64,000 nucleotides of DNA from an uncultured bacterium (GCA_937139605.1 CAKZQG010000026.1:42827-106826), one strand, 5' to 3'; positions 17,843 through 27,459 are shown, numbered from the stretch's first letter. The notes: generated by a model from the letters alone, not told the origin. Numbers and translations: made by a program.

Positions 17843-18577
17843 TTAAGAATAATAGAATAAGCTATCCCAGGTTCTTAAGCGCTTGTTTTTTTCTAATAAA
17901 AATTTAGGCATATCATATCTTCTGGTTTTAGAAACTTCTTTATTTTTCATAAATAAAGCTCCTGTAGGACATACCATTACACATTTCCCACAGTTAATAC
18001 AAGTCTTAGATTCTCCCCAATTATCATTTAAATCTATGGTTATTCTTAAATTATTTGAACGGTTCCTTATATCTAAGGTGTGAGGACCTGCATATTCGTG
18101 ACATATCCTAACACACCTGAAACATAATATACATCTATTATGATCTAATACATATAATTTATGACTATAATCTACTTCCATATCTTGATAATAATAATCA
18201 ATGTAATTATTAGGGATTTCAAAGATTTTGTATTTCCAGTTTTGTAAATCACAGTAGTTATTAGCGACACAGACATTACAAGGGTGTGGGCGCTCCCCAA
18301 ATAAAAACTCCGTTAAATATTTCCTATAAACCCTTAACTTTTCATTATCTGTTGTTATTTCCATCCCATCTGATACTTTAGTTATACAAGAGGAAACAGG
18401 CCTAGAATAACCTTTAACTTCTACAATACACATCCTACATGCACCTATCGGAGTTAATCCATCTAAATGACAAGCAGTAGGAATATATTTATTATTTTCT
18501 TTTGCTATTTCATATATAGTTTTGTTTTTATCATTTTCAGATAATATGATTTCCTTGTTATCTAAAATTATTTTCAT
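17843..18577 (-). CDS. hoxU: HoxU/NuoG-N-type iron-sulphur diaphorase subunit
   Basis: A 244-residue protein that channels electrons between an NAD(P)H diaphorase and a hydrogenase or dehydrogenase. The N-terminal [2Fe-2S] ferredoxin has CHLDGLTPIGACRMC and a further Cys near residue 65. The His-Cys3 cluster is HPCNVCVANNYC near residue 97. Two C-terminal [4Fe-4S] clusters are CILCFRCVRIC near residue 143 and CINCGKCVMVCPTGAL near residue 190. All ligands are intact. The usual partners hoxF, hoxY, hoxH, nuoE and nuoF are absent from both sides, so this is an orphan in the window. I start it at MKIILDN (18577) because this matches family N-termini; an upstream in-frame ATG at 18589 would add four residues. 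Confidence 0.85.
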   Translation of the reverse strand: MKIILDNKEIILSENDKNKTIYEIAKENNKYIPTACHLDGLTPIGACRMCIVEVKGYSRPVSSCITKVSDGMEITTDNEKLRVYRKYLTEFLFGERPHPCNVCVANNYCDLQNWKYKIFEIPNNYIDYYYQDMEVDYSHKLYVLDHNRCILCFRCVRICHEYAGPHTLDIRNRSNNLRITIDLNDNWGESKTCINCGKCVMVCPTGALFMKNKEVSKTRRYDMPKFLLEKNKRLRTWDSLFYYS

Positions 18578-18585
18578 ATAAAACA

Positions 18586-18670
18586 ACACTAGCGCAGACC
18601 TATTTGTATTCCGCCATGCTATATTAGGTTAGCCTTATAGTCTGCAGGCGGTTATTAGGCTAACCTTTTA
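18586..18670 (-). ncRNA. Candidate structured leader RNA upstream of hoxU
   Basis: Immediately upstream of hoxU, in minus-strand order: AGGTTAGCCT (18666-18657), CCGCC, GCAGAC, AGGCTAACCT (18635-18626), GGCGG, AATACAAAT, GTCTGC. The first pair can form a perfect 10-bp hairpin. CCGCC can pair with GGCGG, and GCAGAC with GTCTGC, in a crossing arrangement. The parts cannot all be simple hairpins at once, which suggests a pseudoknot or a switch. The segment GCGG-(A/T)ATACAAAT is shared with the leader of the STAS gene at 39.5 kb. It fits no riboswitch class I can recall. Confidence 0.5.
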
Positions 18671-18896
18671 CCAAGCATAAAAATTAATCTATTCTCATTC
18701 AAAAAAATACCTTAACAACTATTTAAAAGTATCTTATCTTTAAAAAGTATATTAACTACTCTTTGTTAATTTTTATTATTTATTTTTTATAGTTTTTTTT
18801 TATATTGGTATAGTTATTCTTTATATTTTTTTTTATAGTTTTCGTTAATTGTTTTAACTCTCCTTATTATTCTATTATAAAAAATAATTAAATATC
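18671..18896. other. Intergenic region, AT-rich
   Basis: Between the msrA stop and the hoxU leader. It contains imperfect direct repeats of TTTTTTATAGTTTTT around 18780-18840 and presumably the hoxU promoter. Nothing else recognisable. Confidence 0.4.
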
Positions 18897-19442
18897 CTAT
18901 TGTTTTAAAAGTTTAAAAAATTTTTTTTGGAATTTTTCTATTTTAGGGGAGATAACAAATATACAATATGGATTTTGGGGATTATTTTTGTAATAATTAT
19001 GATGATAATCTTCTGCTGGATAAAACTCTGTAAATTGTTTTAATTCTGTTGTTATTTCTTTATTTTCATAATTTTTATAAAACTCTTTACTTGGTAAGCT
19101 TTTAATATAGTTTGTTATAATTTCTTTTTGATTTTCGTTATGATAGAGGATTATCGAGCGATATTGAGAACCTACGTCATTACCTTGTCTATTTAAGGTA
19201 GTAGGATCATGAATAAAAAAGAATATATCTAATATAGTTTCTAAAGAAATAATGTTTGAATCATAGTGTATATCAACGACTTCTGCATGGCCTGTGGTAT
19301 CAGAGCATACTTGTTCATAAGTAGGGTTTTTAGTATATCCGCCAGCATAACCGGGAACAACTTTAATAATCCCATTAATATTAGAAAAAACAGCTTCTAA
19401 GCACCAAAAGCAACCGCCACCTAACGTTATCCTCTCTATCAT
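18897..19442 (-). CDS. msrA: Peptide methionine-S-sulfoxide reductase MsrA
   Basis: A 181-residue MsrA that repairs methionine-S-sulfoxide in proteins. The catalytic motif [11 protein letters not shown] starts at residue 9 with the nucleophilic Cys. [26 protein letters not shown] and the [22 protein letters not shown] block are diagnostic. A further Cys near the C-terminus (NPYCIF, about residue 160) may be the resolving residue. No msrB is fused or adjacent. It starts just upstream of the end of an unknown secreted-protein gene, on the same strand. Confidence 0.96.
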   Translation of the reverse strand: MIERITLGGGCFWCLEAVFSNINGIIKVVPGYAGGYTKNPTYEQVCSDTTGHAEVVDIHYDSNIISLETILDIFFFIHDPTTLNRQGNDVGSQYRSIILYHNENQKEIITNYIKSLPSKEFYKNYENKEITTELKQFTEFYPAEDYHHNYYKNNPQNPYCIFVISPKIEKFQKKFFKLLKQ

Positions 19443-19466
19443 AAATTAACCACCACATTACTTTAC

Positions 19467-20495
19467 TTAAAAATTTAATTGCTTTTTAAAAAAATATAAA
19501 TCAATTTTTGTTTTGTTTAAAGTTAGTTTATAACTTTTAAAATCTATTAAAGAATTATCTATGTAAAAATTATTAAAGATGTTATTAGAGTTAGCTAAAC
19601 TCGTGTTTTTATAGTTTATATTTACGAAAATTGAAGTAATATAATATCCTGAAATGTTATCTATAAAATCTACTTTTAGTAAAACATTATCAATTGAATT
19701 TTTGATTATGGATAAATCTGTAATTTTATTAGGGAATCTTAAAACAAAATATTTTGAGATTTTTAGATTATCATCTATGAAAGTTACTAATATGCTATTA
19801 GAGTTATACATTTTAAAATCAAAATTTAATTTAGTATCTAAGAAATCTCTATAATTGTTTTTATCTATTATACTTAGAACTATAAATCCATTGAAATTAG
19901 GATCGGAATATTTAGCAAAATAAAATGGGTAATCAAGACTAGAAGTCCCAAAAATAATAGAATTTTTTATATCCTCTTTATCAAATATCCCTAAAAATAA
20001 ATCAGTATTAAAAAAATAATTAATTATTCCAATTAATCCAAACTCTTTTTCTAGTTCATTATAAAATGAAATAACATCAATTAAAAAATAACTATAAAAT
20101 GATTTAAAATAAAAAGAATCTGTTATATCTATTTTATCTCTTTTATCTTCAAAATAATTAACTAACACAGAGTAATTATTGGAAAAGTCAAAAATATTAG
20201 AAAATAAAATATAGTTATTATCTATAGAATCTATATATACTCCTTGTGAATAGTTAAAATTATTAGTTGTAAAAAGAATTGGATTATCTGTAAATAGATT
20301 TTTAGATATAAAAAGTTTATTTTCTATTGAACCTGTATAAAAAGATTCAAAAGTATAAGTTATATTAATTTTTCTATAGATATTTTCTAGGTAATTATTG
20401 GCTTTAATTTTTATAAAAAATAAATTCAAAATTATAATAAAAATAAAGATTTTTATTATAATTTGTTTTTTTTGTTTTTTTATTAGTTTTTTCAT
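19467..20495 (-). CDS. Unknown exported or membrane-anchored protein
   Basis: A 342-residue protein that I do not recognise. Lysines (KKLIKKQKKQ) precede one hydrophobic segment (about residues 12-28), so it is exported or anchored by its N-terminus. The rest is rich in Phe, Tyr, Asn and Ile with alternating strands and no Cys, suggesting a beta-rich extracytoplasmic domain. It lies between kup (34 bases upstream) and msrA (24 bases downstream) on the same strand and may be cotranscribed with both. Confidence 0.65.
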   Translation of the reverse strand: MKKLIKKQKKQIIIKIFIFIIILNLFFIKIKANNYLENIYRKINITYTFESFYTGSIENKLFISKNLFTDNPILFTTNNFNYSQGVYIDSIDNNYILFSNIFDFSNNYSVLVNYFEDKRDKIDITDSFYFKSFYSYFLIDVISFYNELEKEFGLIGIINYFFNTDLFLGIFDKEDIKNSIIFGTSSLDYPFYFAKYSDPNFNGFIVLSIIDKNNYRDFLDTKLNFDFKMYNSNSILVTFIDDNLKISKYFVLRFPNKITDLSIIKNSIDNVLLKVDFIDNISGYYITSIFVNINYKNTSLANSNNIFNNFYIDNSLIDFKSYKLTLNKTKIDLYFFKKQLNF

Positions 20496-20529
20496 TATTT
20501 TTGTTTTTGATTATTTTTATATATTGTTT

Positions 20530-22365
20530 TTATAGGTATATGTTGCTAACTATGCCGATGGTTTTATGTAAGGGAAAATTATAGAAATCTACAATCGTAG
20601 GAGAAATTTTTCTCATAAATGAATAAATTTTCATATGTAATTTATTGGTATTTATATTTTCTTGGCCATAAAAAACAATAGTAGGACTTATATTTAATTT
20701 TTTAAATATCTCATTTAAATCTATTATTTCTAAATATCCAGCTCTTATTTTTATAAAACTTATACTATTGGTTTTATCTTCCTCTATTTTAATATGATTA
20801 TACTCTATATTATAAGGGTTTTGAGTTATTTCTATTGATAGAAATATATTTTTTTCGTATAAAATTTTAAAATCAAATATTGTTTTTATAATATAAGGGG
20901 ATATCATTTTGATATCTCTTAACATAAATACAGCTACTCCTTTTATTTTATTTTCACTTGAATATAATAATTCATAATTTTTTATAAATTCTGAAAATTT
21001 TTCATAATTCAAAGATCTCCCTAATTTTTTATTACCGTTAGTATATATAATAACAAGGGAGAAAATAATAATAGCTATAAAGAACGGGAAATATCCACCT
21101 TCTTCTAACTTATGTAAATTTGAAACTAAAACTACTAGATTAACAGGAAGTAATAATAAAATTAAAATTAAAGCGAATAAGTAATTTCTTAAATATATAA
21201 AAGCTATGATAGCCATAATACAGGAAATAACGATAGTAATATTAACTGATAACCCATAAGCATTAGCAATATGCTCAGAAGATTTAAAAAATAAAATAGA
21301 AAATATAACTAAAATTAAAAGTAAATAATTTATAAATGGGATATATATCTGATGTGGTTGAGTAGGTGAGGTATGAAAATATTTTAAGCGTGGTAAAAGA
21401 TTAAGGTTTGAAGTCTGATAAAATATAGAAAACATAGCACTTATCATAGCTTGCGATGCAATTATTGTAGCTAATAACGTTAATATAACTGCTGGAATAT
21501 ATAAAATTGGCATTGTATCTTTTACCATTAAAAACAATAAAGAATTGTATTCTGTAATTTTGTTATAATTTTGTAAAAAGAAAGCACCTTGACCTAAGTA
21601 ATTTATAATTAATGAAATAAAAACTAAATTCCAGGAAAAAATTATGGGTTTTTTACCTAAATGTCCCATATCTGCATATAACGCCTCTACCCCCGTAATC
21701 GATAGCATTGCAAACGATATAATTAATAAAAAATCCTGAGGATCTCCCTTTAAAAGCTCTATTATATAAACCGGATTTATTGAGGTTAATATGTACGGAA
21801 ATTTATATATATGAATAATTCCTATAAAAAATAAAAAAATGAACCAGATGATCATTATTGGGGTGAATAAAAATGAAACCTTATCAGTTCCCTTTTTCTG
21901 GATACTAAATAACCATATTGATATAAAAATAGATATTAAAATTATTAAGGTAGTATTATTAAAGGTAGGATTTATCAATTTAATTCCTTCTGTAGCGGAT
22001 AAAATACTGATAGCTGGGGTTAATATCCCTTCGCTTACTACTGCAGAAAACCCAAATAACCCTAAAAATGAAACTATAATCTTTAAAAATGAATTATTTT
22101 TTATTAAAGATAAAACATATTCTCTAATTATTAATTGCCCACCTTCCCCTTTTTTACTTAGATTCATTACAATTAAAACATACTGTAAATAAACTACTAA
22201 TATTATTAACCAAAGGACTAATGATATTCCTCCCATTATTAGGGTTGGGTCTTTTTGTTTTAAGATTATTGCCATTAGACTTATAGTGTATATAGGGCTT
22301 GTACCAATATCTCCAAAGACTATACCTAAAGGCTGTAGATTTTTGTAAAAATCTTTTTTGAGCAT
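20530..22365 (-). CDS. kup: KUP-family potassium uptake transporter
   Basis: A 611-residue membrane transporter with about 12 helices and a C-terminal cytoplasmic tail (about 440-611). The N-terminal LGIVFGDIGTSPIYT at residue 13 is the KUP signature. GGQLIIREYVLSL, GVEALYADMGHLGKKPI near residue 225 and SLNINTV-like helices follow the family. It takes up K+ with protons. The start is only 32 bases after the 3' end of rnpB with no terminator that I can see, so the two may share a transcript. A K+ channel gene lies at 41.7 kb. Confidence 0.95.
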   Translation of the reverse strand: MLKKDFYKNLQPLGIVFGDIGTSPIYTISLMAIILKQKDPTLIMGGISLVLWLIILVVYLQYVLIVMNLSKKGEGGQLIIREYVLSLIKNNSFLKIIVSFLGLFGFSAVVSEGILTPAISILSATEGIKLINPTFNNTTLIILISIFISIWLFSIQKKGTDKVSFLFTPIMIIWFIFLFFIGIIHIYKFPYILTSINPVYIIELLKGDPQDFLLIISFAMLSITGVEALYADMGHLGKKPIIFSWNLVFISLIINYLGQGAFFLQNYNKITEYNSLLFLMVKDTMPILYIPAVILTLLATIIASQAMISAMFSIFYQTSNLNLLPRLKYFHTSPTQPHQIYIPFINYLLLILVIFSILFFKSSEHIANAYGLSVNITIVISCIMAIIAFIYLRNYLFALILILLLLPVNLVVLVSNLHKLEEGGYFPFFIAIIIFSLVIIYTNGNKKLGRSLNYEKFSEFIKNYELLYSSENKIKGVAVFMLRDIKMISPYIIKTIFDFKILYEKNIFLSIEITQNPYNIEYNHIKIEEDKTNSISFIKIRAGYLEIIDLNEIFKKLNISPTIVFYGQENINTNKLHMKIYSFMRKISPTIVDFYNFPLHKTIGIVSNIYL

Positions 22366-22397
22366 ATGGGATTTTAGGAGTCAGTTTTTGATTAGGT

Positions 22398-22737
22398 AGG
22401 TGTATTTAGTGGTAAGCCCGGTTCTGTTTTTTTTGGTAGCAATTTGTCTTAAGTGCTAATTACTTAGCACTTTTTGCTAAATTATTATTGCTTAAGGTGG
22501 GGTTTGCCATCTCTTATATCGCTATAAGAGATCGTGAGCTTTTACCTCACGGTTTCACCTGTACCCTTAAGTTTTTTAAGGGTAGTCTAGTTTCTGTGGC
22601 ACTTTCCATTAACCTATTATAGGTTATCTGGGGTTTCCCCAGCACCTTTTTTATATTAAGCCGGGACTTTCCTCAGGTATTAACTTTATAATATTTAAAC
22701 TCGTTAATACCTGTAGCTACCACCACTAAATACACCT
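22398..22737 (-). ncRNA. rnpB: RNase P RNA
   Basis: About 340 nt. The ends pair as helix P1: AGGTGTATTTAGTGG (22398-22412) with CCACTAAATACACCT (22723-22737). On the minus strand, GAGGAAAGTCCCGGC near 22670 is the universal CR-I block. GGTGCTGGGGAAACCCCAG and GGAAAGTGCCACAGAAA follow as in bacterial RNase P RNAs, and the 3' side ends GGGCTTACCACT. A TATAAT box at 22742-22747 sits 5 bases from the deduced 5' end. Catalytic RNA for 5' maturation of tRNAs. Confidence 0.93.
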
Positions 22738-22773
22738 AATTATTATATTTTTTATTATCAAAATTATACCTCT

Positions 22774-22979
22774 TTATTTTATATATTTTTTATTTTGAAA
22801 ATATATAAAAACAAAAACGCCGATTAAAATTATAAAAGTTAATATGAATATAGATAACACAAATAAAAGATTACTACGATAGTATTTTGTTCTTATTTTT
22901 TCTAATGAATCTAATAAATCATTTAAATTTTGATTTATCTTTAATCCATTATTATTAGGGTTATATTCTATAAATAGGC
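22774..22979 (-). pseudogene. Out-of-frame C-terminal extension of the 22961-23476 gene (membrane anchor)
   Basis: In the +1 frame relative to the 171-residue gene there is an open stretch with no start codon. It encodes SLFIEYNPNNNGLKINQNLN, a helical region, then one clear membrane segment (FVLSIFILTFIILIGVFVFIYF) and a short basic tail ending at 22774. Removing one A from the AAAA run at 22980-22983 fuses it to the upstream protein. Either the gene is frameshifted, the assembly has an error, or a +1 ribosomal frameshift is used. Confidence 0.5.
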
Positions 22980-23476
22980 TTTTCTATTTCAAAATATTTA
23001 TTATCTAATTTATTAGTTACTTTGATAATTGAACCATTAAATATGGTTTTGGTTGTGCGGTATTTACTGCATCTTTGCTCTTTTGAGAGTTGAATATCTG
23101 CTACTGATATTTGGTAGTTTTTAACTTGAAATTCTAAAATCCCGTAAGAGTTATATGTATCAAAATCTCTGAAATTGGAATTAATATAAGCTAAAAAATC
23201 TGGCGAGCTATCTAGGAATTTAGTTATAACTACTTTAACCCCATTTACCTCTATTTCCTTATTATTAAAAAATTCAAATAATGTTTTTTTAGCTTCTTTT
23301 GAGTATTCTAAACTAACATGACCAACTGGAAAAAATATAAAATATGAAAAAATCAAAATATTTGTTAATAAACCAATGATAAAAATAATGACGATTTTTG
23401 GTAGGGGATTTTGTTTTTGGTTTTTAGAATCTTGGTTTTTAGAATCTTGGCTTTTAGAATCTTGGCTTTTAAGCAT
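22961..23476 (-). CDS. Unknown membrane-anchored protein with QDSKN repeats
   Basis: A 171-residue protein of unknown function. The N-terminus has tandem SQDSK/NQDSK repeats encoded by 15-base DNA repeats, then one membrane segment (IVIIFIIGLLTNILIFSYFI, about residues 28-50). An extracytoplasmic part follows that contains KSQRCSKYR-like polar sequence with a single Cys. It is the third gene after leuS and the beta-propeller-like gene in one direction. The reading frame may continue past its stop (see 22774-22979), which would add a second membrane helix. Confidence 0.6.
   Translation of the reverse strand: MLKSQDSKSQDSKNQDSKNQKQNPLPKIVIIFIIGLLTNILIFSYFIFFPVGHVSLEYSKEAKKTLFEFFNNKEIEVNGVKVVITKFLDSSPDFLAYINSNFRDFDTYNSYGILEFQVKNYQISVADIQLSKEQRCSKYRTTKTIFNGSIIKVTNKLDNKYFEIEKPIYRI
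23422..23466. repeat. 15-base tandem repeat in a coding region
   Basis: Three adjacent copies of TTTTAGAATCTTGG(T/C), 23422-23436, 23437-23451 and 23452-23466. In frame they encode five-residue units (SQDSK, NQDSK) of the 171-residue protein. Slippage would change the protein by whole units without breaking the frame. Confidence 0.8.
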
Positions 23477-23507
23477 TTCTATTTTTAACCTCCCTTATTT
23501 TTTATAA

Positions 23508-24809
23508 TTAGTATTTTAAAACTGTCTTTACATTTTCTTCTCTTAGTTTTATTATATCTTTTTCTAAGATTTTTGTATTATTTAAGATTATTTTTTGGGT
23601 ACTTAATTTGTATTTAAAATTTCTAGTTTTTAACATTGGGTCATAAATTTTTAAGATTTTATTATTATTATTAAATTGGAAATTATTAGACATTTTTAAA
23701 AATAAATTGTATTCTGCAGGATTTACACCTAAAACTCCAAAAAAACTGTTATCAATCGTTGGAAATATTGTCATTAATCTTGTATATATATTTTGATTTA
23801 AATCTAATGGAACTAATTTTATTTGGTTTATTATATTTAAATTATCTTTGCTTATTTTTAATATTTTTACGAAATTTTTATAGGTATTAAATTCTTGTAT
23901 TGTTATAACAAGGATTATATTTTTATCATTTAAAAAAGCACCTGAATATTTACCATCAGAATTATTCCAAAAATATTCTTTTGAATTAATCAATAAAGGA
24001 ATATCTAAATTATTTAAGCTTATTTTAGAAATTACTACCCCTAAATTTTCTCTATTTGAATCTACTAAATATAAATTATTCTCATTATCTATTAAAGGAA
24101 CTTGCTCCTGATAACCATTAACATAAAACCCTAAACAATTCCTTAAATCCTTATCCAATACTAATAACCTGTTATTTCTGTAATCATAAGTAGATATGTA
24201 ACTATTATTTAAAGATATATTACAAAACCGAGAATTAAAAATGATTTTAGAATCTAAATGTCTTAAATTTTTTGAATCTAATTTAAAAATATAACCATTA
24301 GAACTAACGCCATATAAATAGTTTTTATCTGTTATTAAATATATTTCTCCAATATTGGAAAAGTTTTTAAGAATTCGGAAATTACCTGTATTTTTGTCTA
24401 TTTTACCTATTATGCCATTATCAATATACCCATAGCTATACCATCCGCCAGCAAATAATTCATCATTATTGTTAAAATCAAACCATAAGTTAGTTAATCC
24501 TACGTTTATAAGTTTATCTAAATTAGCAGGAGTGTAATATTTGGCATAACTTAAAGTTAAATCAGAATTTAGTTTGATTATTGCATATTTCATTGAAAAA
24601 AATAGTTGATAACCTACAATATAGTAATTATTTTCATCATAAATAACTCCATTGTATCTTTCTGAACCATTGGTATTTATATAAAAAACTCTAAAATTAC
24701 TATCTTTTAAACTATTATCTTTAGAAAACAAAGGTGATAAATTTATTGTTAAAAATGTAGTTAAAAATATAATTAAAAATATAAAAATAAGTTTTAGTTT
24801 ATTATCCAT
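23508..24809 (-). CDS. Exported beta-propeller-like protein, paralogue of 57839-59287
   Basis: A 433-residue protein with one N-terminal hydrophobic segment (about residues 5-22) acting as signal or anchor. The rest consists of repeated strand blocks such as YYIVGYQ, AIIKLNSDLTLSYAKYY, GLTNLWF, ELFAGGWYSYG, KIDKNTGNFRI and LYGVSSNGYIFKL, typical of a propeller of 5-7 blades. Block order and wording match the lipoprotein at 57.8 kb closely (AI(I/V)KLN.DLTL.Y.KYYT, IDKNTGN, YLYGVS.NGYI.KL, QVPLID), so the two are paralogues. Function unknown. It starts 7 bases after leuS, apparently in one operon. Confidence 0.75.
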   Translation of the reverse strand: MDNKLKLIFIFLIIFLTTFLTINLSPLFSKDNSLKDSNFRVFYINTNGSERYNGVIYDENNYYIVGYQLFFSMKYAIIKLNSDLTLSYAKYYTPANLDKLINVGLTNLWFDFNNNDELFAGGWYSYGYIDNGIIGKIDKNTGNFRILKNFSNIGEIYLITDKNYLYGVSSNGYIFKLDSKNLRHLDSKIIFNSRFCNISLNNSYISTYDYRNNRLLVLDKDLRNCLGFYVNGYQEQVPLIDNENNLYLVDSNRENLGVVISKISLNNLDIPLLINSKEYFWNNSDGKYSGAFLNDKNIILVITIQEFNTYKNFVKILKISKDNLNIINQIKLVPLDLNQNIYTRLMTIFPTIDNSFFGVLGVNPAEYNLFLKMSNNFQFNNNNKILKIYDPMLKTRNFKYKLSTQKIILNNTKILEKDIIKLREENVKTVLKY

Positions 24810-24816
24810 TGAATTA

Positions 24817-27354
24817 TTAAATTAAAATATTAATAATTTTATTTTTAACGAAAATAACTTTTTTAATATTTTTATTTTCTAAAATGGAATTCAATTTAGG
24901 GTCTTTTTTGATTGTATTTAAAACTTCATCTTGTTCAGCATTTATTTTTACTTGAATCTGGCCTCTTAGTTTCCCATTTATTTGTACCGGTAAATTTATA
25001 ACATCTAATATTAAATATTTTTGTTTTACTTTTGGAAAATCTGTTTTAAATATAGTTGGATTATATCCTATGTTATTAAATAATTCTTCAGATAAGTGAG
25101 GAGCAAATGGCGCTAACATCTTTACAACTACATTAAATAACACTAATAACTCTAAATCATTATAATTATTAAAATCTTTAATGCTATCTTCCAAATGATT
25201 TAGTAATTCCATTAGTAAAGCTATAGAAGTATTAAAATGAAATCTTCTTGATTCAAATTCTTCTGTAATTTTATTTAACGTAATATAAACTTTATTCCAT
25301 AAGGTTTTATTTTTTTCAGCTAAACTATCAAAGAGATTATCATCTATAGTATTTTCAATATTTTCATTATTTTGGTAAATATTAGGATTTTTTTGCTTTA
25401 AATGCCTAAGTAATTGGGTAAAGAATTTATAAAATCTATTAAGGAATCTAAATACTCCTTCTATTCCTTTATCAGACCATTCAATATCTTTTTCAGGTGG
25501 TGCAGCAAAAAGCTCAAAAATCCTTGCAGCATCTGCACCATATTTCTCTAATGTCTCCTCTATTGAAACAATATTACCCAAGGATTTAGACATAGCTTTC
25601 CCATCTTTACATACCATCCCCTGGTTAAGTAGATTTTTAAATGGCTCTTTAGTTGGTGATAACCCTATATCATATAAAAAGTGACTAACAAATCTTGCAT
25701 ATAATAAATGTAAAACTGCATGCTCTATCCCCCCTATATATTGATCTACGGGGAACCAGTAATTAGCTAATTCTTTATCAAAAGGTTCATTTTCATTATG
25801 AGGATCAACGTACCTAAAGAAGTACCAACTAGAACACATGAAAGTATCCATAGTATCTGTTTCTCTTTTAGCAGGACCTTTACATTTAGGACAAGTAGTA
25901 TTGACAAATTCAGGGACTTTTGCTAAGGGGGATTCTCCTAATCCTGTTATTTCAACATTTTCAGGTAATAAAACAGGAATATCAGAAGCAACTATTTTGC
26001 ATTTATCACAATAAACTACAGGGATAGGAGCACCCCAGTACCTTTGCCTACTTATTAACCAGTCCCTTAATTTATAACTAACTGCTTCATAACCCAAATT
26101 TTTCTTAGCTAAATAATTCACAATGAATACCTTAAATTGATTATTATCCATATTATTACAATCAATACCATCAATAATTGGTAGGTTAAACATATACCCA
26201 TTACCTTCATAAGCAGAATCTTTTGGTAAATTATTATTTTCTTCATTATTATAGGGCATTATAACAGGAATAATGGGTAGATTATAGGTTTTAGCGAATT
26301 CGTGATCCCTTGAGTCATGTGCAGGTACTCCCATTACTGCTCCCTCTCCATAATCCCCTAAAACATAATTAGTAATAAATACAGGAACTCTATTTAAACT
26401 AACTGGATTCTCTGCATAAAAATTAGTAAATATCCCTTCTTTAGTTTTTACTCTGTCCTCAGTAGTTAAACTTAATATTTTTTCTACAAATTTTTTTATT
26501 TCTTGGTTGTTGGTTTTATTTATTATTGTATTAACTAATGGGTGTTCTGGAGCAATCGCTAAGAAAGTTACTCCTAATAACGTATCAGGTCTTGTGGTAA
26601 ATACTGAAATGGTATCAATTAATTCATTTTGATAGAATACTTTAAAGAATATTTTAGCACCTTTACTTTTACCTATCCAGTTTTTTTGCATTATTTTAAC
26701 TTTTTCTGGCCAACCATCTAATTCATCTAATGATTCTAATAACTTATCTGCATACTCTGTTATCTTTAAATACCATTGCTCTAATTCTTTTTTAGTAACT
26801 AAATTATGGCATCTCCAACACTTACCATCTATAACTTGTTCATTAGCTAAAACTGTACTACAATGATTACACCAATTTACTAATGCTTTTTTCCTATATG
26901 CTAAATTATGTTCAAAAAACTTAAGAAAAACATATTGTGTGAATTTATAATATTCAGGTATGGAAGTATTTATTTCTCTATCCCAGTCATAAGAGATCCC
27001 CAGTTTTTTTAATTGTTGTTTCATATTTTGGATATTATTATTAGTCCAGGTTTTAGGATGTACTTTATGTTTAATAGCAGCATTTTCAGCGGGTAATCCA
27101 AATGCATCCCAACCTATAGGATGTAATACATTATATCCTTTCATAAAGTAATATCTAGCTATTACGTCTCCGATTGTGTAGTTTCTTGCATGTCCCATAT
27201 GTAGTTGTCCACTTGGATAAGGAAACATCTCTAAAATATAGTATTTTTTCTTAGTTTTGTCATTTTGGGCTTTAAAAATTTTGTTTTCTTCCCAATATTT
27301 TTGCCATTTACTTTCTATTTTTGTATAATCATAAACCTCTTGATTAGTTATCAT
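24817..27354 (-). CDS. leuS: Leucyl-tRNA synthetase
   Basis: An 845-residue class I synthetase of normal bacterial length. FPYPSGQLHMGHARNYTIGD near residue 45 carries the HIGH motif (HMGH). The zinc-ribbon region shows CNHC and CWRC near residues 160-180. The CP1 editing domain (about 220-415) has TTRPDTLLGVTFLAIAPEHP and an intact GVPAHDSRDHEFA. The KMSKS loop reads GKAMSKSLGN near residue 580. The anticodon-binding and C-terminal domains are complete, ending VIFVKNKIINILI. Followed within 7 bases by the propeller gene. Confidence 0.97.
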   Translation of the reverse strand: MITNQEVYDYTKIESKWQKYWEENKIFKAQNDKTKKKYYILEMFPYPSGQLHMGHARNYTIGDVIARYYFMKGYNVLHPIGWDAFGLPAENAAIKHKVHPKTWTNNNIQNMKQQLKKLGISYDWDREINTSIPEYYKFTQYVFLKFFEHNLAYRKKALVNWCNHCSTVLANEQVIDGKCWRCHNLVTKKELEQWYLKITEYADKLLESLDELDGWPEKVKIMQKNWIGKSKGAKIFFKVFYQNELIDTISVFTTRPDTLLGVTFLAIAPEHPLVNTIINKTNNQEIKKFVEKILSLTTEDRVKTKEGIFTNFYAENPVSLNRVPVFITNYVLGDYGEGAVMGVPAHDSRDHEFAKTYNLPIIPVIMPYNNEENNNLPKDSAYEGNGYMFNLPIIDGIDCNNMDNNQFKVFIVNYLAKKNLGYEAVSYKLRDWLISRQRYWGAPIPVVYCDKCKIVASDIPVLLPENVEITGLGESPLAKVPEFVNTTCPKCKGPAKRETDTMDTFMCSSWYFFRYVDPHNENEPFDKELANYWFPVDQYIGGIEHAVLHLLYARFVSHFLYDIGLSPTKEPFKNLLNQGMVCKDGKAMSKSLGNIVSIEETLEKYGADAARIFELFAAPPEKDIEWSDKGIEGVFRFLNRFYKFFTQLLRHLKQKNPNIYQNNENIENTIDDNLFDSLAEKNKTLWNKVYITLNKITEEFESRRFHFNTSIALLMELLNHLEDSIKDFNNYNDLELLVLFNVVVKMLAPFAPHLSEELFNNIGYNPTIFKTDFPKVKQKYLILDVINLPVQINGKLRGQIQVKINAEQDEVLNTIKKDPKLNSILENKNIKKVIFVKNKIINILI

Positions 27355-27459
27355 ACTATCTACACCTCTTTTTATTTATTTAGAATTTTATTAATTTTTA
27401 ATTTAAAAAATTTTAATTGCTTTTATATAATAGTTTTTTTTTATTAATTTATTTCCTTC

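Noticed and set aside
18586-18670. tRNA or known riboswitch before hoxU
   Set aside because: No acceptor stem, T-loop or known aptamer consensus could be matched by eye.
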